Source: Roseivirga echinicomitans | GTDB taxonomy: Bacteria; Bacteroidota; Bacteroidia; Cytophagales; Cyclobacteriaceae | DNA: 64,000 bases | Direction: 5' to 3' | NCBI RefSeq assembly: GCF_001592935.1 | Contig: NZ_LRDB01000004.1 | Coordinates: forward strand, 1-64,000 | Part shown: positions 1 to 13,300 of the stretch, one piece after another | How positions within the stretch are numbered: position 1 is the stretch's first letter | Layout of the letters: each line of letters begins with the position of its first letter | Notes under the pieces: model-generated | What the model saw: only the letters and a program-made list of their open reading frames with translations | Database searches by the model: none | Told to the model about the DNA's origin: nothing | Program-made: the position numbers and the translations under genes

Positions 1-585
1 GGTACCGTTAGTTCCAGCAATACCTTGAATTCCCTGAACTCCTTGGGTTCCAATGATAGAAGTAGGGCTTCCCCAGTTTCCAATGGTTTTAGGCCCGAAT
101 AGGTCTAGCGTAGTAGTGTTGATAAAGAAGTCACCGTCTACGCCATTGGAGGAAGTAGGGTTTGTGGCGCCACTTAAGAGCGCGTTTCCGTTAGAGGACC
201 TACTTAGTTTCACAGATCCGCCATTTTCTAAGGTTAAAAGACCAGTTGTTTCATCAAAACTCAACTGTTGAAAACTAAGGTTCTTTTGCTTATCAAAATC
301 GATTAGATAATTCCAGCCACTCGTTGAGTAAAAATGAAATCCGATAGGTTCATCAATTTGGAATACTAGGAGTCCGAGTGGAGGGTTGACTATCGCTTGC
401 TTTTGTTGACTTGATAATCGAGGTATGAGTAGCCCTTGGTTATTAGACTTTAACTCTAAGATTGCTGCGCTGTCTGGTTTGAAATCAACACTACCTATAC
501 CAACTGATTGTGCGCTAAGTCCTAGGTTCAAAGTCAAGAACAAAAAGGGAATAAGAATCAGTTGATTAAAGTTAGTTTTAATCAT
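1..585 (-). CDS. Secreted collagen-like protein, N-terminal part (cut by window edge)
   Basis: This reading frame is open from an ATG at 585 to the left edge, giving 195 residues with no stop. It begins with a signal peptide (MIKTNFNQLILIPFLFLTLN, then LGLSAQ). Next comes the motif NQGLLIPRLSSQQ...PPLGLLVFQ, which recurs in Bacteroidota secreted tail-fibre-like or collagen-like proteins. The last visible residues are Gly-X-Y triplets (GTQGVQGIQGIAGTNG), the start of a collagen-like stretch that continues outside the window. Proteins of this layout are presumed to be surface-exposed and trimeric; the function is unknown. The gene is divergent from the giant adhesin gene, with 754 bp between them. 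Confidence 0.8.
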   Translation of the reverse strand, partial: MIKTNFNQLILIPFLFLTLNLGLSAQSVGIGSVDFKPDSAAILELKSNNQGLLIPRLSSQQKQAIVNPPLGLLVFQIDEPIGFHFYSTSGWNYLIDFDKQKNLSFQQLSFDETTGLLTLENGGSVKLSRSSNGNALLSGATNPTSSNGVDGDFFINTTTLDLFGPKTIGNWGSPTSIIGTQGVQGIQGIAGTNGT

Positions 586-1339
586 CGTTCAGGTGGTTTT
601 AGTTAAGTTCTCTAATTCTGTTAAGACTCTTTAGGTAATGGATTTGACCTTTACTTTAAGTCTTGTGCACATATCATATACGAGATGTCTGAAACAATCC
701 GATCTATTAAGTGCCATACTCTTTTTTTTACTTTTGAGCCTATCTGGTTTTCTCCCTTTTTAGTTAAAAACACAAGTTGTCTGATAAGGCTCTTAATCAA
801 ACATAATGTTATAAATCAGCCAACAGATGATCCTTTCACCCATTATTGGCACTAAGAGAAATACCTAGTACGGTATTTATGAGCACTAAATAAGGCTTAT
901 AATAGGTTTGTGTTTTGGGATTAGAGAAGTCTTTCAAGTACTAGAAATTACATTAGTACGACAGTTTCAAAGGTGTGTTTTACGTATTCCGAATGAAGGG
1001 GGAATTGATAACGAACAAGAACTCGAGCAAATAGTGATCTTTAACAATCAAAATTAAGTGAAATTTATTTTGGTGCAGTTCGATTTTTTTCAACAATAAT
1101 ATTGGCTTTTGGTGCTATGGAAGAGGGTGGGGCTTTTTGGAAACTATAGTCGATTCAATTTGAAACGACTACATGTTTAGACTCTTCCATCTAAACAGGT
1201 CAAGTACCATTCAACAGGAGAAATGAAAGACTCTTACTTTTTATGACTTATTAGGTTTTATTTTATCAGAATTCTAATAGGACTTGAGAAATAAAGTTAT
1301 CTTTAGGCGATATAACCAAAACTATACCCTACAGCTTAT
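586..1339. other. Non-coding stretch between two divergent surface-protein genes
   Basis: No convincing gene is visible in these 754 bases. An open stretch of about 50 codons near 890-1055 (plus strand) lacks an ATG and matches nothing I recognise. Near 1157-1220 there is a sequence that recurs at 18187-18289, upstream of the M14 gene pair; it may be a shared leader or a degenerate repeat. The promoters of both flanking genes should lie here, but no clear TTG/TAnnTTTG pair stands out. Confidence 0.6.
1157..1220 (+). repeat. Dispersed upstream repeat, copy 1
   Basis: The core TCTTCCATCTAA, followed after a short variable part by TACCATTCAACAG, is shared with 18251-18289. Both copies are preceded by a CAATTTG...ATGTTT segment and lie about 90-120 bp before the start codon of a secreted-protein gene. 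The match was found by eye and has small indels. It could be a common regulatory leader or the remains of a small mobile repeat. Confidence 0.5.
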
Positions 1340-4300
1340 ATGGCTCGTCTCTTACCCATTGTGAAGTACTCTTTGCTTCCTTTGATCTTTCTTCTTTTTA
1401 GCCAAAAAGTATATTCCCAGAAATTGGACTGGGTATCTGAATTAAAAACTCTAGAATACAGAAATAATGTAAGCTTGTTTGTCGATGACAATCTATACAG
1501 CTCTGCTGAAAAAAGATTAGAGGTTACTGTGAATGATGGGTTAGATCCTGTATTCACTTCGGCAACCACAGCCAATTTTGTAGAAAACGGAACAGGGACT
1601 GCTTATACTGCGGTAGCGACTGATTCAAACCCGATTACTTATTCATTAGGCACAGATAAAGACGAATCACTTTTTAATATTGACGCTACTTCTGGTGAAG
1701 TAACTTTTAAATCTGCTCCAGATTTTGAGACACCAATAGATGCAAATACGGATAACGATTATGCGATTGAGGTTAAAGCCAGTGATGGGGTAAATCAGAT
1801 AAACCAAACGGTAACCATCACCGTGACTGATGTTGACGATACAAATCCCGTTTTCACTTCGGCAGCCACAGCTACTTTTGTTGAAAACGGAACAGGCACT
1901 GCTTATACAGCAGTGGCTAACGATGTGAATACAGTTACTTACAGTATTGATGCAGGAGATGATGGCGACAAGTTCAACATTGTGGGCGCAACGGGTGTGG
2001 TTACTTTTAAATCTGCTCCTGACTTTGAAAGCCCATCGGATGTAGGTTCAGATAACACATATTTAGTCCGAATAATAGCCAGAGATGATGTAGGAAATTC
2101 AAGTAATCAAACGGTCACTATTACGGTAACCAATGTCAGTGATGTAAATCCAACCTTCACATCCACAGCAGTCACGACAATCAATGATAATGCTACTTAT
2201 ATTTATGCCATAACCACGAGTGATGCGGATGGAGATGCAGTAACGGTGACAGCAAACACTAAACCCTCCTGGCTCAATTTGACTGAAGGACAGGCTATTG
2301 TTAGCACGATTGCAGGGAGTAGTGCGCTTGGATCTGCTGAAGGCACAGGGACTGCTGCCGCTTTTTGGGATCCAAGAGGCATTGTAGTAGATGCTGTTGG
2401 GAATATCTATGTAGCAGATCAACAAAATAATAGAATTCGAATTATCGATACGCAAGGAGTTGTTTCAACATGGGTGGGCTCAACAAGTAGAGGGTTGGTT
2501 AATGGTATTGGCACTGAAGCTCGTTTTTTCTTACCAAGCGCTCTTGCAATAGATGCTAACGGTAATATCTATGTCGCTGATTCTGGCAATCATACGATAA
2601 GGAAAATCAGTCCTTCCGGTGTGGTAACTACATTGGCGGGGTCATTTGGAAGTGGAGCAGACGGTACTGGTACGTCAGCTCTTTTCAATAACCCTGCTGG
2701 GCTTGCGGTAGACTCTGAGGGTAATGTGTATGTAAGTGATGACCAGAACTACTCAATCAGAAAAATTACCCCAGAGGGAGTTGTCACCACATTGGCGGGA
2801 TCTGGAAATAGGGGGTCATCCAATGGCACGGGAACTGAAGCTGAATTCGATAATCCAAGAGGTTTGGCAGTAGGGCCGGATGGAAATATTTACCTAGCAG
2901 ATAGAGAGAATAATTTGATTCGTAAGATTACCCCAGAGGGAGTTGTCACCACTTTCGTGGGTTCAGGAAATGCGTCCTTCGCTGATGGAACAGGATCGGA
3001 AGCTGAGTTCTATAATCCGGTTGATGTTGTATTTGATCGGGCAGGAAATCTATATGTTTTGGACCAGTTTAATCAAAGAATAAGAAAGGTTACTGCTGAG
3101 GGGGAAGTGACAACAGTGGCAGGGTCCTCTTTTTCCCCGGTAATTTCAGTGGATGGTATTGGAACAAGTGCTTCTTTCTATTTCGGGTATCATATGACCG
3201 CTGATCAAAATGGTGATTTATACGTTGCACAAACACACAGCATTAGAAAAATAGAAATTACAGAAGCCTTGTTGAGCGGGAATCCTACCGATCAGTTGGG
3301 TACACACAGCGTTGTACTCGATGCAGCCGATGATAACGGAGGTACTGCACAGCAGAGCTTCACCATTACGGTTCTGGATGCACCTCCAGTGTTCACTTCA
3401 GCTACCACAGCCAATTTTGTAGAAAACGGAACAGGGACTGCTTATACTGCGGTAGCGACTGATTTCAACCCGATTACTTATTCATTAGGCACAGATAAAG
3501 ACGAATCACTTTTTAATATTGACCCTACTTCTGGTGAAGTAACCTTTAAATCTGCTCCAGATTTTGAGACACCAATAGATGCAAATACGGATAACGATTA
3601 TGCGATTGAGGTTAAAGCCAGCGATGGGCTTAACGAAGTAAGCCAGAATGTATCAATCACGATTACTGATGTTGATGAGATTGCACCAGTCTTCACCTCA
3701 ACAGAATCAGTGTTTTTTGCCAATAAAGGTACAGGTGTTGCTTATGCTGCGACAGCATCGGATACTAATGTTATTGCATTTAGTCTTGGAAGCGATAATG
3801 ACGAACAACTGTTCGATTTGAATTCATCTACAGGCGAAGTTAGTTTTAAAAGTGTACCTGATTTTGATAATCCAGCAGATGCCAATAGTGATAATACTTA
3901 CTTAGTTCAAGTCATAGCAAACGATGGACTACAAGCTGCAAGTCAAATTGTATCCATTAAAGTATTGTCGTTAAAGTTTGAATCGGCACCCATATTGAAT
4001 ATCTCTAACACGGAGACTTATAATTATAATGTTGTGGTTAGTGCCTCAAATGGAGGGTCAATGGTTATTAACGGGGATAATTTACCGTCTTGGTTAACAC
4101 TTAAGAATCAAGCAGAAGTGACTAGTACTAGTGGTATAACTAATGGTGTCAATACTGCTCTAACTCAAGATACAAATGGTGATTTTTATGCAGTTTCGAA
4201 TAACCAGGTATTAAAGATTGATGGTATGGGCAATGTCACTGTCGTGGCAGGGTCGGGAGATTTTGCATTTGCAGATGGTACAGGAATAAACGCCTCATTT

Positions 4301-7300
4301 GCTGTTCCAACGGCAATTACTATGGGGCCTGATGGAAACCTTTACGTGGCAGACATGAGAAATAGCAGAATTAGAAAGGTGACCAAGGAGGGGGTTGTAA
4401 CTACTTTTGCAGGAAAAGGAAATACTGGTTTTGAAGTTATCGATGGCCCAGCAAGTCAAGCTTCTTTTATATGGCCGAGTGATTTAGAATTTGATTCACA
4501 TGGTAATCTCTTCGTGGTCGACAGAAGGTCTCATTCAATCAGAAAAATAGATACTAATGGTGATGTTTCTACGGTAGCTGGGGATGGAAGAAAATGGTAT
4601 ATAGATAGAGGCGATGGTCCTACTTTAAGTGGACTAGATGGTGAGTTTGCTGATGGACAAGGTATTAATGCTAAGTTTAATGCTCCTCTTCAATTAGCCA
4701 TTGATGGAAGCGATAATATTTATGTAGTTGATAATGGTAACTATAGAATTAGAGAAATCTCACCTACTGGTTTAGTAAGTACTGTTGCTGGTTCTACTCG
4801 TGGTACTAATGATGGTATTGGCTCATCTGCTCAATTCGATTCCCCGCTCAGTTTAGAATTAGGGCTCGATGGAGTGATATATGTTGGCGATGGAAATAAA
4901 ATTAGGGGTATCACTAATGATGGATCGGTAACAACAATAGCGGGTGGAGTAACATCTGGTTTTGCCGATGGCATTGGGACGGATGCAGTTTTTTCGGGTG
5001 TGTCGAATATTTTGCAGGCGAATGATGGGTTCCTATACATTCCTGATGATGCTAATCAAAAGTTCAGAAAGTTTAAGATAGTAGATTTGCTGACGGGCGA
5101 TCCTTTCGAGCATGTTGGTGATCATCAAATTTCCTTAGTTGCTACTGACGCTAATTTAGAATCAATATCACAACAATTTACGCTTCAGGTAAGAGATGTT
5201 ATAACGCCATTTATCACTGAGATACTCAGGGTTAATCCAGTGGAGGAAGAGATCAAGTCTGATAATGTAGCATTCCTAGTAAAATTCAATGAAAAGGTTT
5301 TGAATGTAGATGCTTCTGATTTTGGAATCAGCTTGAATGGTGCTGATAATGTAGTAACGGATATTAGTCAAGATGTATTTGATGAGACCAAGTATAGAGT
5401 AAAAGTGAATGTTAGCAAGTTTGGTTTGGTTGATTTGAATTTAATGCCATCTACAGATATCACAGACTTTCATGGTAATGAGTTGAATAACTTAGTGCCA
5501 ACGGGCTTAGAAGAGACTTTTCTTGTGCAAGCCAATAATTCTCCTACAATAGATTCATCGCCTCTTTTAGAAGTAGGCGATAGCGAGCTCTACAAATATG
5601 AATTAGTAATCAACGATTTAGATTTTGATTCCCTAACGCTAATAGGCACAACTTTACCAAGTTGGTTAACGCTTAGTATTGAATATGTGGTTGAAACATT
5701 AGCTGGTTCAGAAAGTGGATTTCAAGATGGCGTAGGTAATACAGCTAAATTTAGTAACCTCGGAGGTATAACGGTAGACCAGTTTGGAAATGCTTTCGTT
5801 ACCGAGTATTCGAGTAATAATATTCGAAAAATAACCCCTTTAGGGGATGTAAGCACATTTACCCAAGTGATTAGAAGAATTCCAACTGCGGGAGGAGGAA
5901 GTACTTCTGTGATGCGACCAACCTCTATTATGTTTAGTCAAGATGGAGATTTTTACATTACTACAAACCGTTTTGGGACAATTGAAAAAATGAATGGTAA
6001 GGCAGACAGATTTACCCTCGCTGGAAGCGATCCTGGTTATGTTGATGGCACGGGAGCAACTGCACAGTTTAGAAACCCATTAGGCTTAGCAATAGACAGT
6101 GAAGGCAATTTAATTATTGCTGATACGGATAATCACTTGATTAGAAAAGTAAGCCCTTCAGGGGTTGTGTCAACTTTTGCCGGTTCAACAAGAGGATATC
6201 AAGATGGTAGTAAAAATGTAGCCCGTTTCGATATGCCCACAGATGTTGTAATAGATAAAATAGGAAATATTTTCATTGTAGACTCTGGCAATAACAGGAT
6301 AAGAAAGATTGACCAATCTGGTAATGTCACAACATTCGCAGGATCTAGTGCGGGATTTGCCGATGGCTTAGGTCAAAGTGCCCAATTTAATTCTCCTTTA
6401 TATATAGCTGTTGATCCTTATAATAATCTTTACGTTGTAGATCGATTTAATCACAAAGTTCGAAAGATAGATGCCTCAGGGAATGTAAGCACAATTGCTG
6501 GTAGCACTTCAGGATTCTACGATGGATCCGCAGAAGAGAGCAAGTTTAATACGCTAGCTGGTATTGCAATTGACCATGCAGGTAATATAATTGTCGCTGA
6601 TGCAGGTAATTCACGAATAAGAAAGATTTCGAAAAAGTATATCCTTTCTGGCTCAGCCATTGGGCAATCAGGGACCCATGACGTAAGCCTTAGTTTGAAT
6701 GATAATAATGAAGGAACAGTTTATCAGAATTTTCAAATTGAAATTAACGATGTTATAGCGCCCATCGTCACTTCGCCCGCCACTATATCTTTTACTGAAA
6801 ACGCAACAGGCACAGCTTATACCGTTACGGCTACTGATACGAATACGATTACTTATAGCTTAGGCACAAACAATGACGAAGCATTATTCAATATAAATGC
6901 GGGAGTGATAACATTCAATACGCCCCCAGATTTTGAGGCACCATTAGATGCAAACACGGATAATGCCTATGTGATTGAAGTCGGAGCCAGTGATGGCGTA
7001 AATCAGGTAAACCAGACGGTAACCATTACTGTGACTGATGTTGACGATACAAATCCAGTGTTCACATCACTTATCACAGCTAGTTTTGCAGAAAATGGAA
7101 CAGGAGTCGCATACACTGCGGTAGCTACTGATACCAATACGCTTAGTTATTCATTAGGTGCTTGTAATGACGAGAACCTTTTTAATATTAATGCTGCAAC
7201 TGGAGAGGTAACATTCAAATCTTCTCCCGACTTCGAATCTGCAACCGATTCAGATTCGGATAATACCTATGTGATTGAAATTAGGGTAAGTGATGGGATA

Positions 7301-10300
7301 AATGAGGTGAGTCAAACAGTGATAGTATCAGTTGCTGATAGCAATGACCCACCACTATTAACAGGTAATGGCAGAGATTTTACCTATACAGAAGCTTTTC
7401 AGTCTGGCATTAGTACTTTGTTATTTGAGAATATTTCAGTTTCGACAGTGGAGCCAGATCAGTTGATTACCTCTTTTTCTATAGAGTTGACAAACATAGC
7501 TGCCTTTCCAAATGCTGGGAGCTTTGAGAGTTTTGATGGTTCAACCATATGGTTATCTAACTCTAGAGGTACTACTCAAAACAATGGTTTGGAGATGAGG
7601 CGTGAAGTGATTTCTGGAGTAAATACAATGACCTTTACTAAAGAATCAGGTATTACTACTGATGTGTTTAATACAATATTGAACAACGTAAAGTATAACT
7701 ATGCTGGTAGAGATCCTGATGTGGAAAATGTTCGAACTTTTGTTTTAAAAACTATTCAAGATAATGGGAGCAATGAGGCAGATAATAATACTGGAACTTT
7801 TGCAATAACTTCCAATGTAACGCTGATTGGAACAGATACAGAACCTTATTTGAGTTCCTCTCCATTGAACCCTACACATTATGTAGGTAATAATCCAGTA
7901 AGTCTTTTTAAGGATACTAATGCCTCTGCAGTAGAGTCTTCTCAGAAAATTAGTCAAATAGAATTTACAGTTAACAATTTAGTGGATGGCGCAGAAGAAC
8001 TTATTTTTATTGATGGTCAGCAGTTTACATTAACAGATGGCGAGTCTGGAGTAACAGTCAATAATTCAATCACTGTTAATATTGAATTAGTCGATGATAT
8101 AGCGACAGTTAGACTGTCAGCATCTCAAGGCTTAAGCGATGATTCAACAATCGACCTTATAAATGGTATAACTTATAGTAATACCAATCAATCCCCAGTA
8201 GCTGGTACAAGAGGAGTAACCTTGATAAAAGTTATTGATACTGGTAATAATACTGGTAATGACAGAAATGAGCAGGTGTTTTCAATTAGTAGTAGCATCA
8301 ATTTGCTTAACGAAACTGTTCCTCCACCCGTATTCACTTCTGCTGCAACTGTAAATTTCACTGAGAATGGAACTGGGGTGGTTTATACGGCTCAAGTAAC
8401 TAGTGTAAACACTGTTACTTATAGCTTTGGCACAGACAATGATGAGGCTTTATTTGATTTTGGTGCGGCTTCCGGAGAGGTCGTTTTTAAATCTTCTCCT
8501 GATTTTGAATCGCCAATAGGTTTGGGTACCGATAACACTTACGTTATTGAAATTAATGCAAATGATGGAGTGAACTCTGTAAGTAAAACTGTGAATATTA
8601 GTGTTACAAACCTTAATGAAGCTCCTGTTTTTACTTCAACACCTATTACTGAAATTGATGATAATGAGACTTATGGCTACAATATTACAGTAACTGACCC
8701 CGAGAATGATAAAGTAGTCATTAGTGCTTCCGAGATCCCAAGTTGGTTGAATTTGAAAAATGAAACCTTGGATGAGGTGGACATATTTGCTGGTTCAAGG
8801 GGTGGATATATGGATGGAACAGGAGTGAATGCATCTTTTGCAAATCCATATGGTCTTGCTATCGACAATCAGGGCAATATTTTTGTCGCAGATAATTCTA
8901 ACCATAGAATCAGAAAAATTAGCAAGGAGGGAGTAGTGTCTACTTTTGCTGGTTCTGGCGTGCCTGGTTATTCTGACGGCAATGGTCTATCAGCTCAATT
9001 CTATCGACCATATGACATAGCGGTGGATCATCTTGGATACTTATACGTTTCAGACTGGCAAAATAATAGAATAAGAAAAATAAGCCCCGATGGAGAAGTA
9101 ACAACTATGGCTGGTTCGGGGGATGATGCATTCCGAGATGGGCAAGGGGTTAATGCATCCTTTAGCAATCCAATGGGCATCGATGTGGATAAATCGGGAA
9201 ATGTATTCGTTGCAGATTTTATAAATGGTCGGATTAGAAAAATAGCCCCCTCTGGAGAGGTGACTACTATAGCTGGTAATGGCAGCAGAGGCCATTCCGA
9301 TGGTATTGGGACGTCTGCATCGTTCGATGGGCCGAGTGGATTGGCAGTTGATCTAAATGGATACTTGTATGTTTCTGATCAGTACAATCACAGTATCCGA
9401 AAAATAGCGCCTGATGGTATGGTGAGAACATTAGTTTGGAGCGGAAATGGTGGAGTTAAAGATGGTGATCCTGGGATTGCTTATTTTCAATACCCAAGTG
9501 GTATAGCAGTGGACGATCTGGGGGTAGTTTTCGTAGCTGATAATGGTAATAGACGTATAAGAAGAATAGACCAAGCGGGTGTAACAACTACTATAATAGG
9601 TAATGGAACAGATGCTTATTCAGCTGGAATTGGGGTACAGGCAGGGATAGGACGTCCTTCTGGAATTGCAGTTGATTCAAATGGGGAATTATACATTAGT
9701 TCTGGTCCTTATGTACTCAAACGCTCGATAGGAAAAACGTTTATTCAAGGGATTTCTTCAGCTCCTTCGGGTTCTCATTCAGTTTTACTTGAGGCAAGAG
9801 ATGAGTTAGGGAATGTATCGAACCAGTCGTTTACTATCACTGTTAATGACGTAACTGCTCCTATATTCACTTCGGCTGCAACAGCAACTTTTACAGAAAA
9901 CGGAACGGGCACGGCATATACCGTCACTGCTACGGATGCCAGTGCAATTATTTACAGTTTAGGGACTGATAACGATGAGGATTTTTTCGATATCTCAGCT
10001 GGTGAAGTGTCATATAAATCTGCACCAGACTATGAAACTAAGAGCAACTATACAATAGTAGTAAAGGCAAGTGATGGCTTATATACTGCCTCACAAACAG
10101 TGACTATCACCATAGCGGATGTTGACGAAATTGCTCCTGTATTTACATCAGCTACTACAGTAAGTTTTATTGAAAATGGCACAGAGGTAGTTTATACGTC
10201 TATTGCAACAGATAATAGCCCATTGACCTACAGTTTGGGTGATGGCAATGACGAATCATTTTTTAATATTAATGCTACTTCTGGTGAATTGATTTTCAAA

Positions 10301-13300
10301 TCTGCTCCAGATTTTGAAACCAAGAACAGTTATATAATAGTAATCAATGCAAATGATGGTTTCAATACGGTCTCGCAAACGGTGACCATCACCATTGTGG
10401 ATGTTGACGAAATTGCGCCTGTATTTACATCAACCACCAAAGCAACTTTTACAGAAAATGGAACAGGGACGGTCTATACCGTCAAAGCTACTGATGCAAA
10501 TGCAATTACCTACAGTTTAGGGACTGGCAATGATGAATCATTTTTCAACCTGACAGAAGGCGTATTAACCTTTAAGACATCTCCAGATTTTGAGACGAAG
10601 AGCAGTTATACTATTCAAGTAAGGGCGAATGACGGACTGAATGAGGCTACTCAGAATGTAACAATCACCATCACTGATGTAGATGAAATTCCTCCGGTAT
10701 TCACTTCGGCTAATGAACTCATCTTTGGAGAAAACCGCATAGGTACAGTCTATACATTTACTGCAACTGATGCGAATGCTGTTACTTATAGCTTAGGTAC
10801 TGGTAATGACGAAGCCTTTTTCAACATCGCAGCAGGGGTAGTAACATTCAAAAACGCTCCTGACTTCGAAACAAAATCGACATATGTAATCAATGTGATT
10901 GCAACGGATGCTAACAACAATGCTTCGAATCTGAATGTGACGATTAGGATTGTAGATCATGATGAGATTGTACCTATTGTTACCTTAACCGCAGATGTGA
11001 ATGGATTGGCCTTTACACCATCAGTGAAAATGTCACTTAAGTTCAGTGAATATGTTACTGGACTCGATCTGTCAGATTTCACATTGATCAACGCTTCGAT
11101 TTCTAACTTAGAAGGAACAGGCAATACTTATAGCTTTATCTTAAACTCGATACTTGATGGAAATGCCTCAGTCGGCCTTAAAGGGAATGCTGTTATAGAC
11201 GTTGGTAACAACGGGAATTTGGCTTCGGCCACGTTCAATCAGAGTTTTGAAGCCCGCAATGAACTCCCTACAGAAATAAACTTGAGCACATCGGCAATTG
11301 CAGAAAACATCATCAACCGTGCAGAGGTAGGTAGCTTATCTACTAAAGATGTTGATGTAGGAGATCTTCATTCGTACAAACTTGTCAGTGGCTCGGGAAG
11401 TACGAACAATGATCTGTTTGATATCGTAGGGAATAAGCTCTTCAAAAAGGCAGGTTTGTCTTTTAACTATGAAGATGTAAAGTCACTTTCAGTTAGAATT
11501 CAAGTGGCGGATTTAAGAGGAGGAACCTATGAGACGGCCAAAACCATTACGGTTGCTGATGTAGCAGAACCTACTGCAGCTTTGACTATTGTTGATGCTT
11601 CTAATATCGAGTTAGGAGGTAAGAGCATCATATTTGACTTAGTGAAAATAGGGGCGAGCAAAACACGTCAGGTGAAGATCAAGAACACAAGTCCAGATGC
11701 AAGCTTACAAGTAAGTAATATTAAACTACCGGTAGGTTTTACAGCGAGTGTGTCTAGCTTTACTTTGGGGATTGGAGAGGAAAAAACAGTCACTATTACT
11801 TTCAGCCCAACGGATGATCAGTTCTTACTCAATAGGCTTGAGGTGATCAGCAATGCGGATATTCAACAATTATTTGTGGTAGGGAAAGGCCTTAAGAATA
11901 GAGCACCCATTGCTATGGCCCCTTCTGTAAGAATAGCCCATGTACCTGGGAACTTATTTAAATTGATAGGTTATGACCCTGAAGGTGAGCTTGTTGACTT
12001 TGTTATTATTGAAGGGCCTAGTTTAGGTACCTTAACGGCTCGTACACAAGCTGGTGAATACACTTTTGTCCCCAATGGTCTGTCTCCTGAAACGGTGTAT
12101 GAAGATCAAGTAATATTTAAAGCAGTTGAGCAAGGTGGAGGTTTATCTTCGCAAGAAGCCACAGTACGTTTTAAATTTAGTATTCCTGATTCCAAGCATG
12201 CGCTTTATCCTATTACAATAGAACCAAAAGATGAAAATAACATTGACTTGGTGGTTAAACTTGAAGATCAGGTAATCAATAATGAGTACTTCATTAATGG
12301 CTTTTATAGAGGTAAGGAAGAAAAACTGAACAAAGTATTTAGAGAAAATATTGCGATATCTAATTCAGCTTTTACTGTTGATGGTAGCACACTAACGTAT
12401 AGAGTATCATTAAGTAAAACTGACTACCCTGCCTTATTTACGAACACTAAAGTTTTGTTGGGGGTGAGTATATCAACCACCAATGGATTTCGCGATTCAA
12501 AAGCACAAATATTTAGTAGAAACACAGCTGGTAACTTAGGCGGTGGCGGAATTAATGATGATTCATCTATTGATGGTAATTTCTCCGTGTTCTCAGTTGA
12601 TTCATCAGTGCCTGAAAATGAAACGGTTAATCTTAAATTATCTGCCGTTGAATTTGGTGACTTTGACCTGTCTGATGCCGTAGTTGCAATCGTAAAAGGG
12701 CCTATTAGCGGCACTGTAGGCACTCCTAAGCTAGCCTCTAGCAAGGATGGCTTTATCGAGTGGACGATAGCGTATACCTCTGCATCGGAAATTGGGTTAA
12801 AGGATTCGGTACAGTTTAGTGTAACACATAAAGGAAGAAATGAAACCTTGTTGGCATACGCTCGGGTTCAGGTCATTGACGTTCCTGATGCACCAACGTT
12901 GGTGGATATAAATGATCAGTCAATGGATGAAGATAAAACGCTGTCGGTAGATTTTACGGCTACTGATCCAGATAGTCAATTATCTTATCAAGTGATTTCA
13001 TCCAATGCAAATGTTACTGGAACAGTAGTGGATGGTAAAATAGAGTTGAAAGCTGCCAATGATTTTAATGGCAATGTAAATATCCAGCTGTTGGTTACTG
13101 AGGTGGGGGGGGCAAGTCCACAAGTAGTCACCGATGATTTCAGTTTGGTAATAGTGCCGGTAAATGATTCTCCCATTATGGGGGATATTCAAAATCAAAC
13201 CGTGGCGGAAGATAATCAGTTGATAATACCTCTTTCTGCGACTGATATTGACGGAAATGTAAGTGTCTTTAATTATTTGGCCAGCTCCAATGCTGATAAT

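Noticed and set aside
890-1055. Open stretch of about 50 codons on the plus strand ending NEQELEQIVIFNNQN
   Set aside because: It has no ATG, no ribosome-binding signal and no recognisable family, and its length is compatible with chance.
12424-12744. Antisense frames within the giant adhesin gene (this and several others)
   Set aside because: They are shadows of the strongly coding plus-strand frame, which has continuous domain content over 14 kb.
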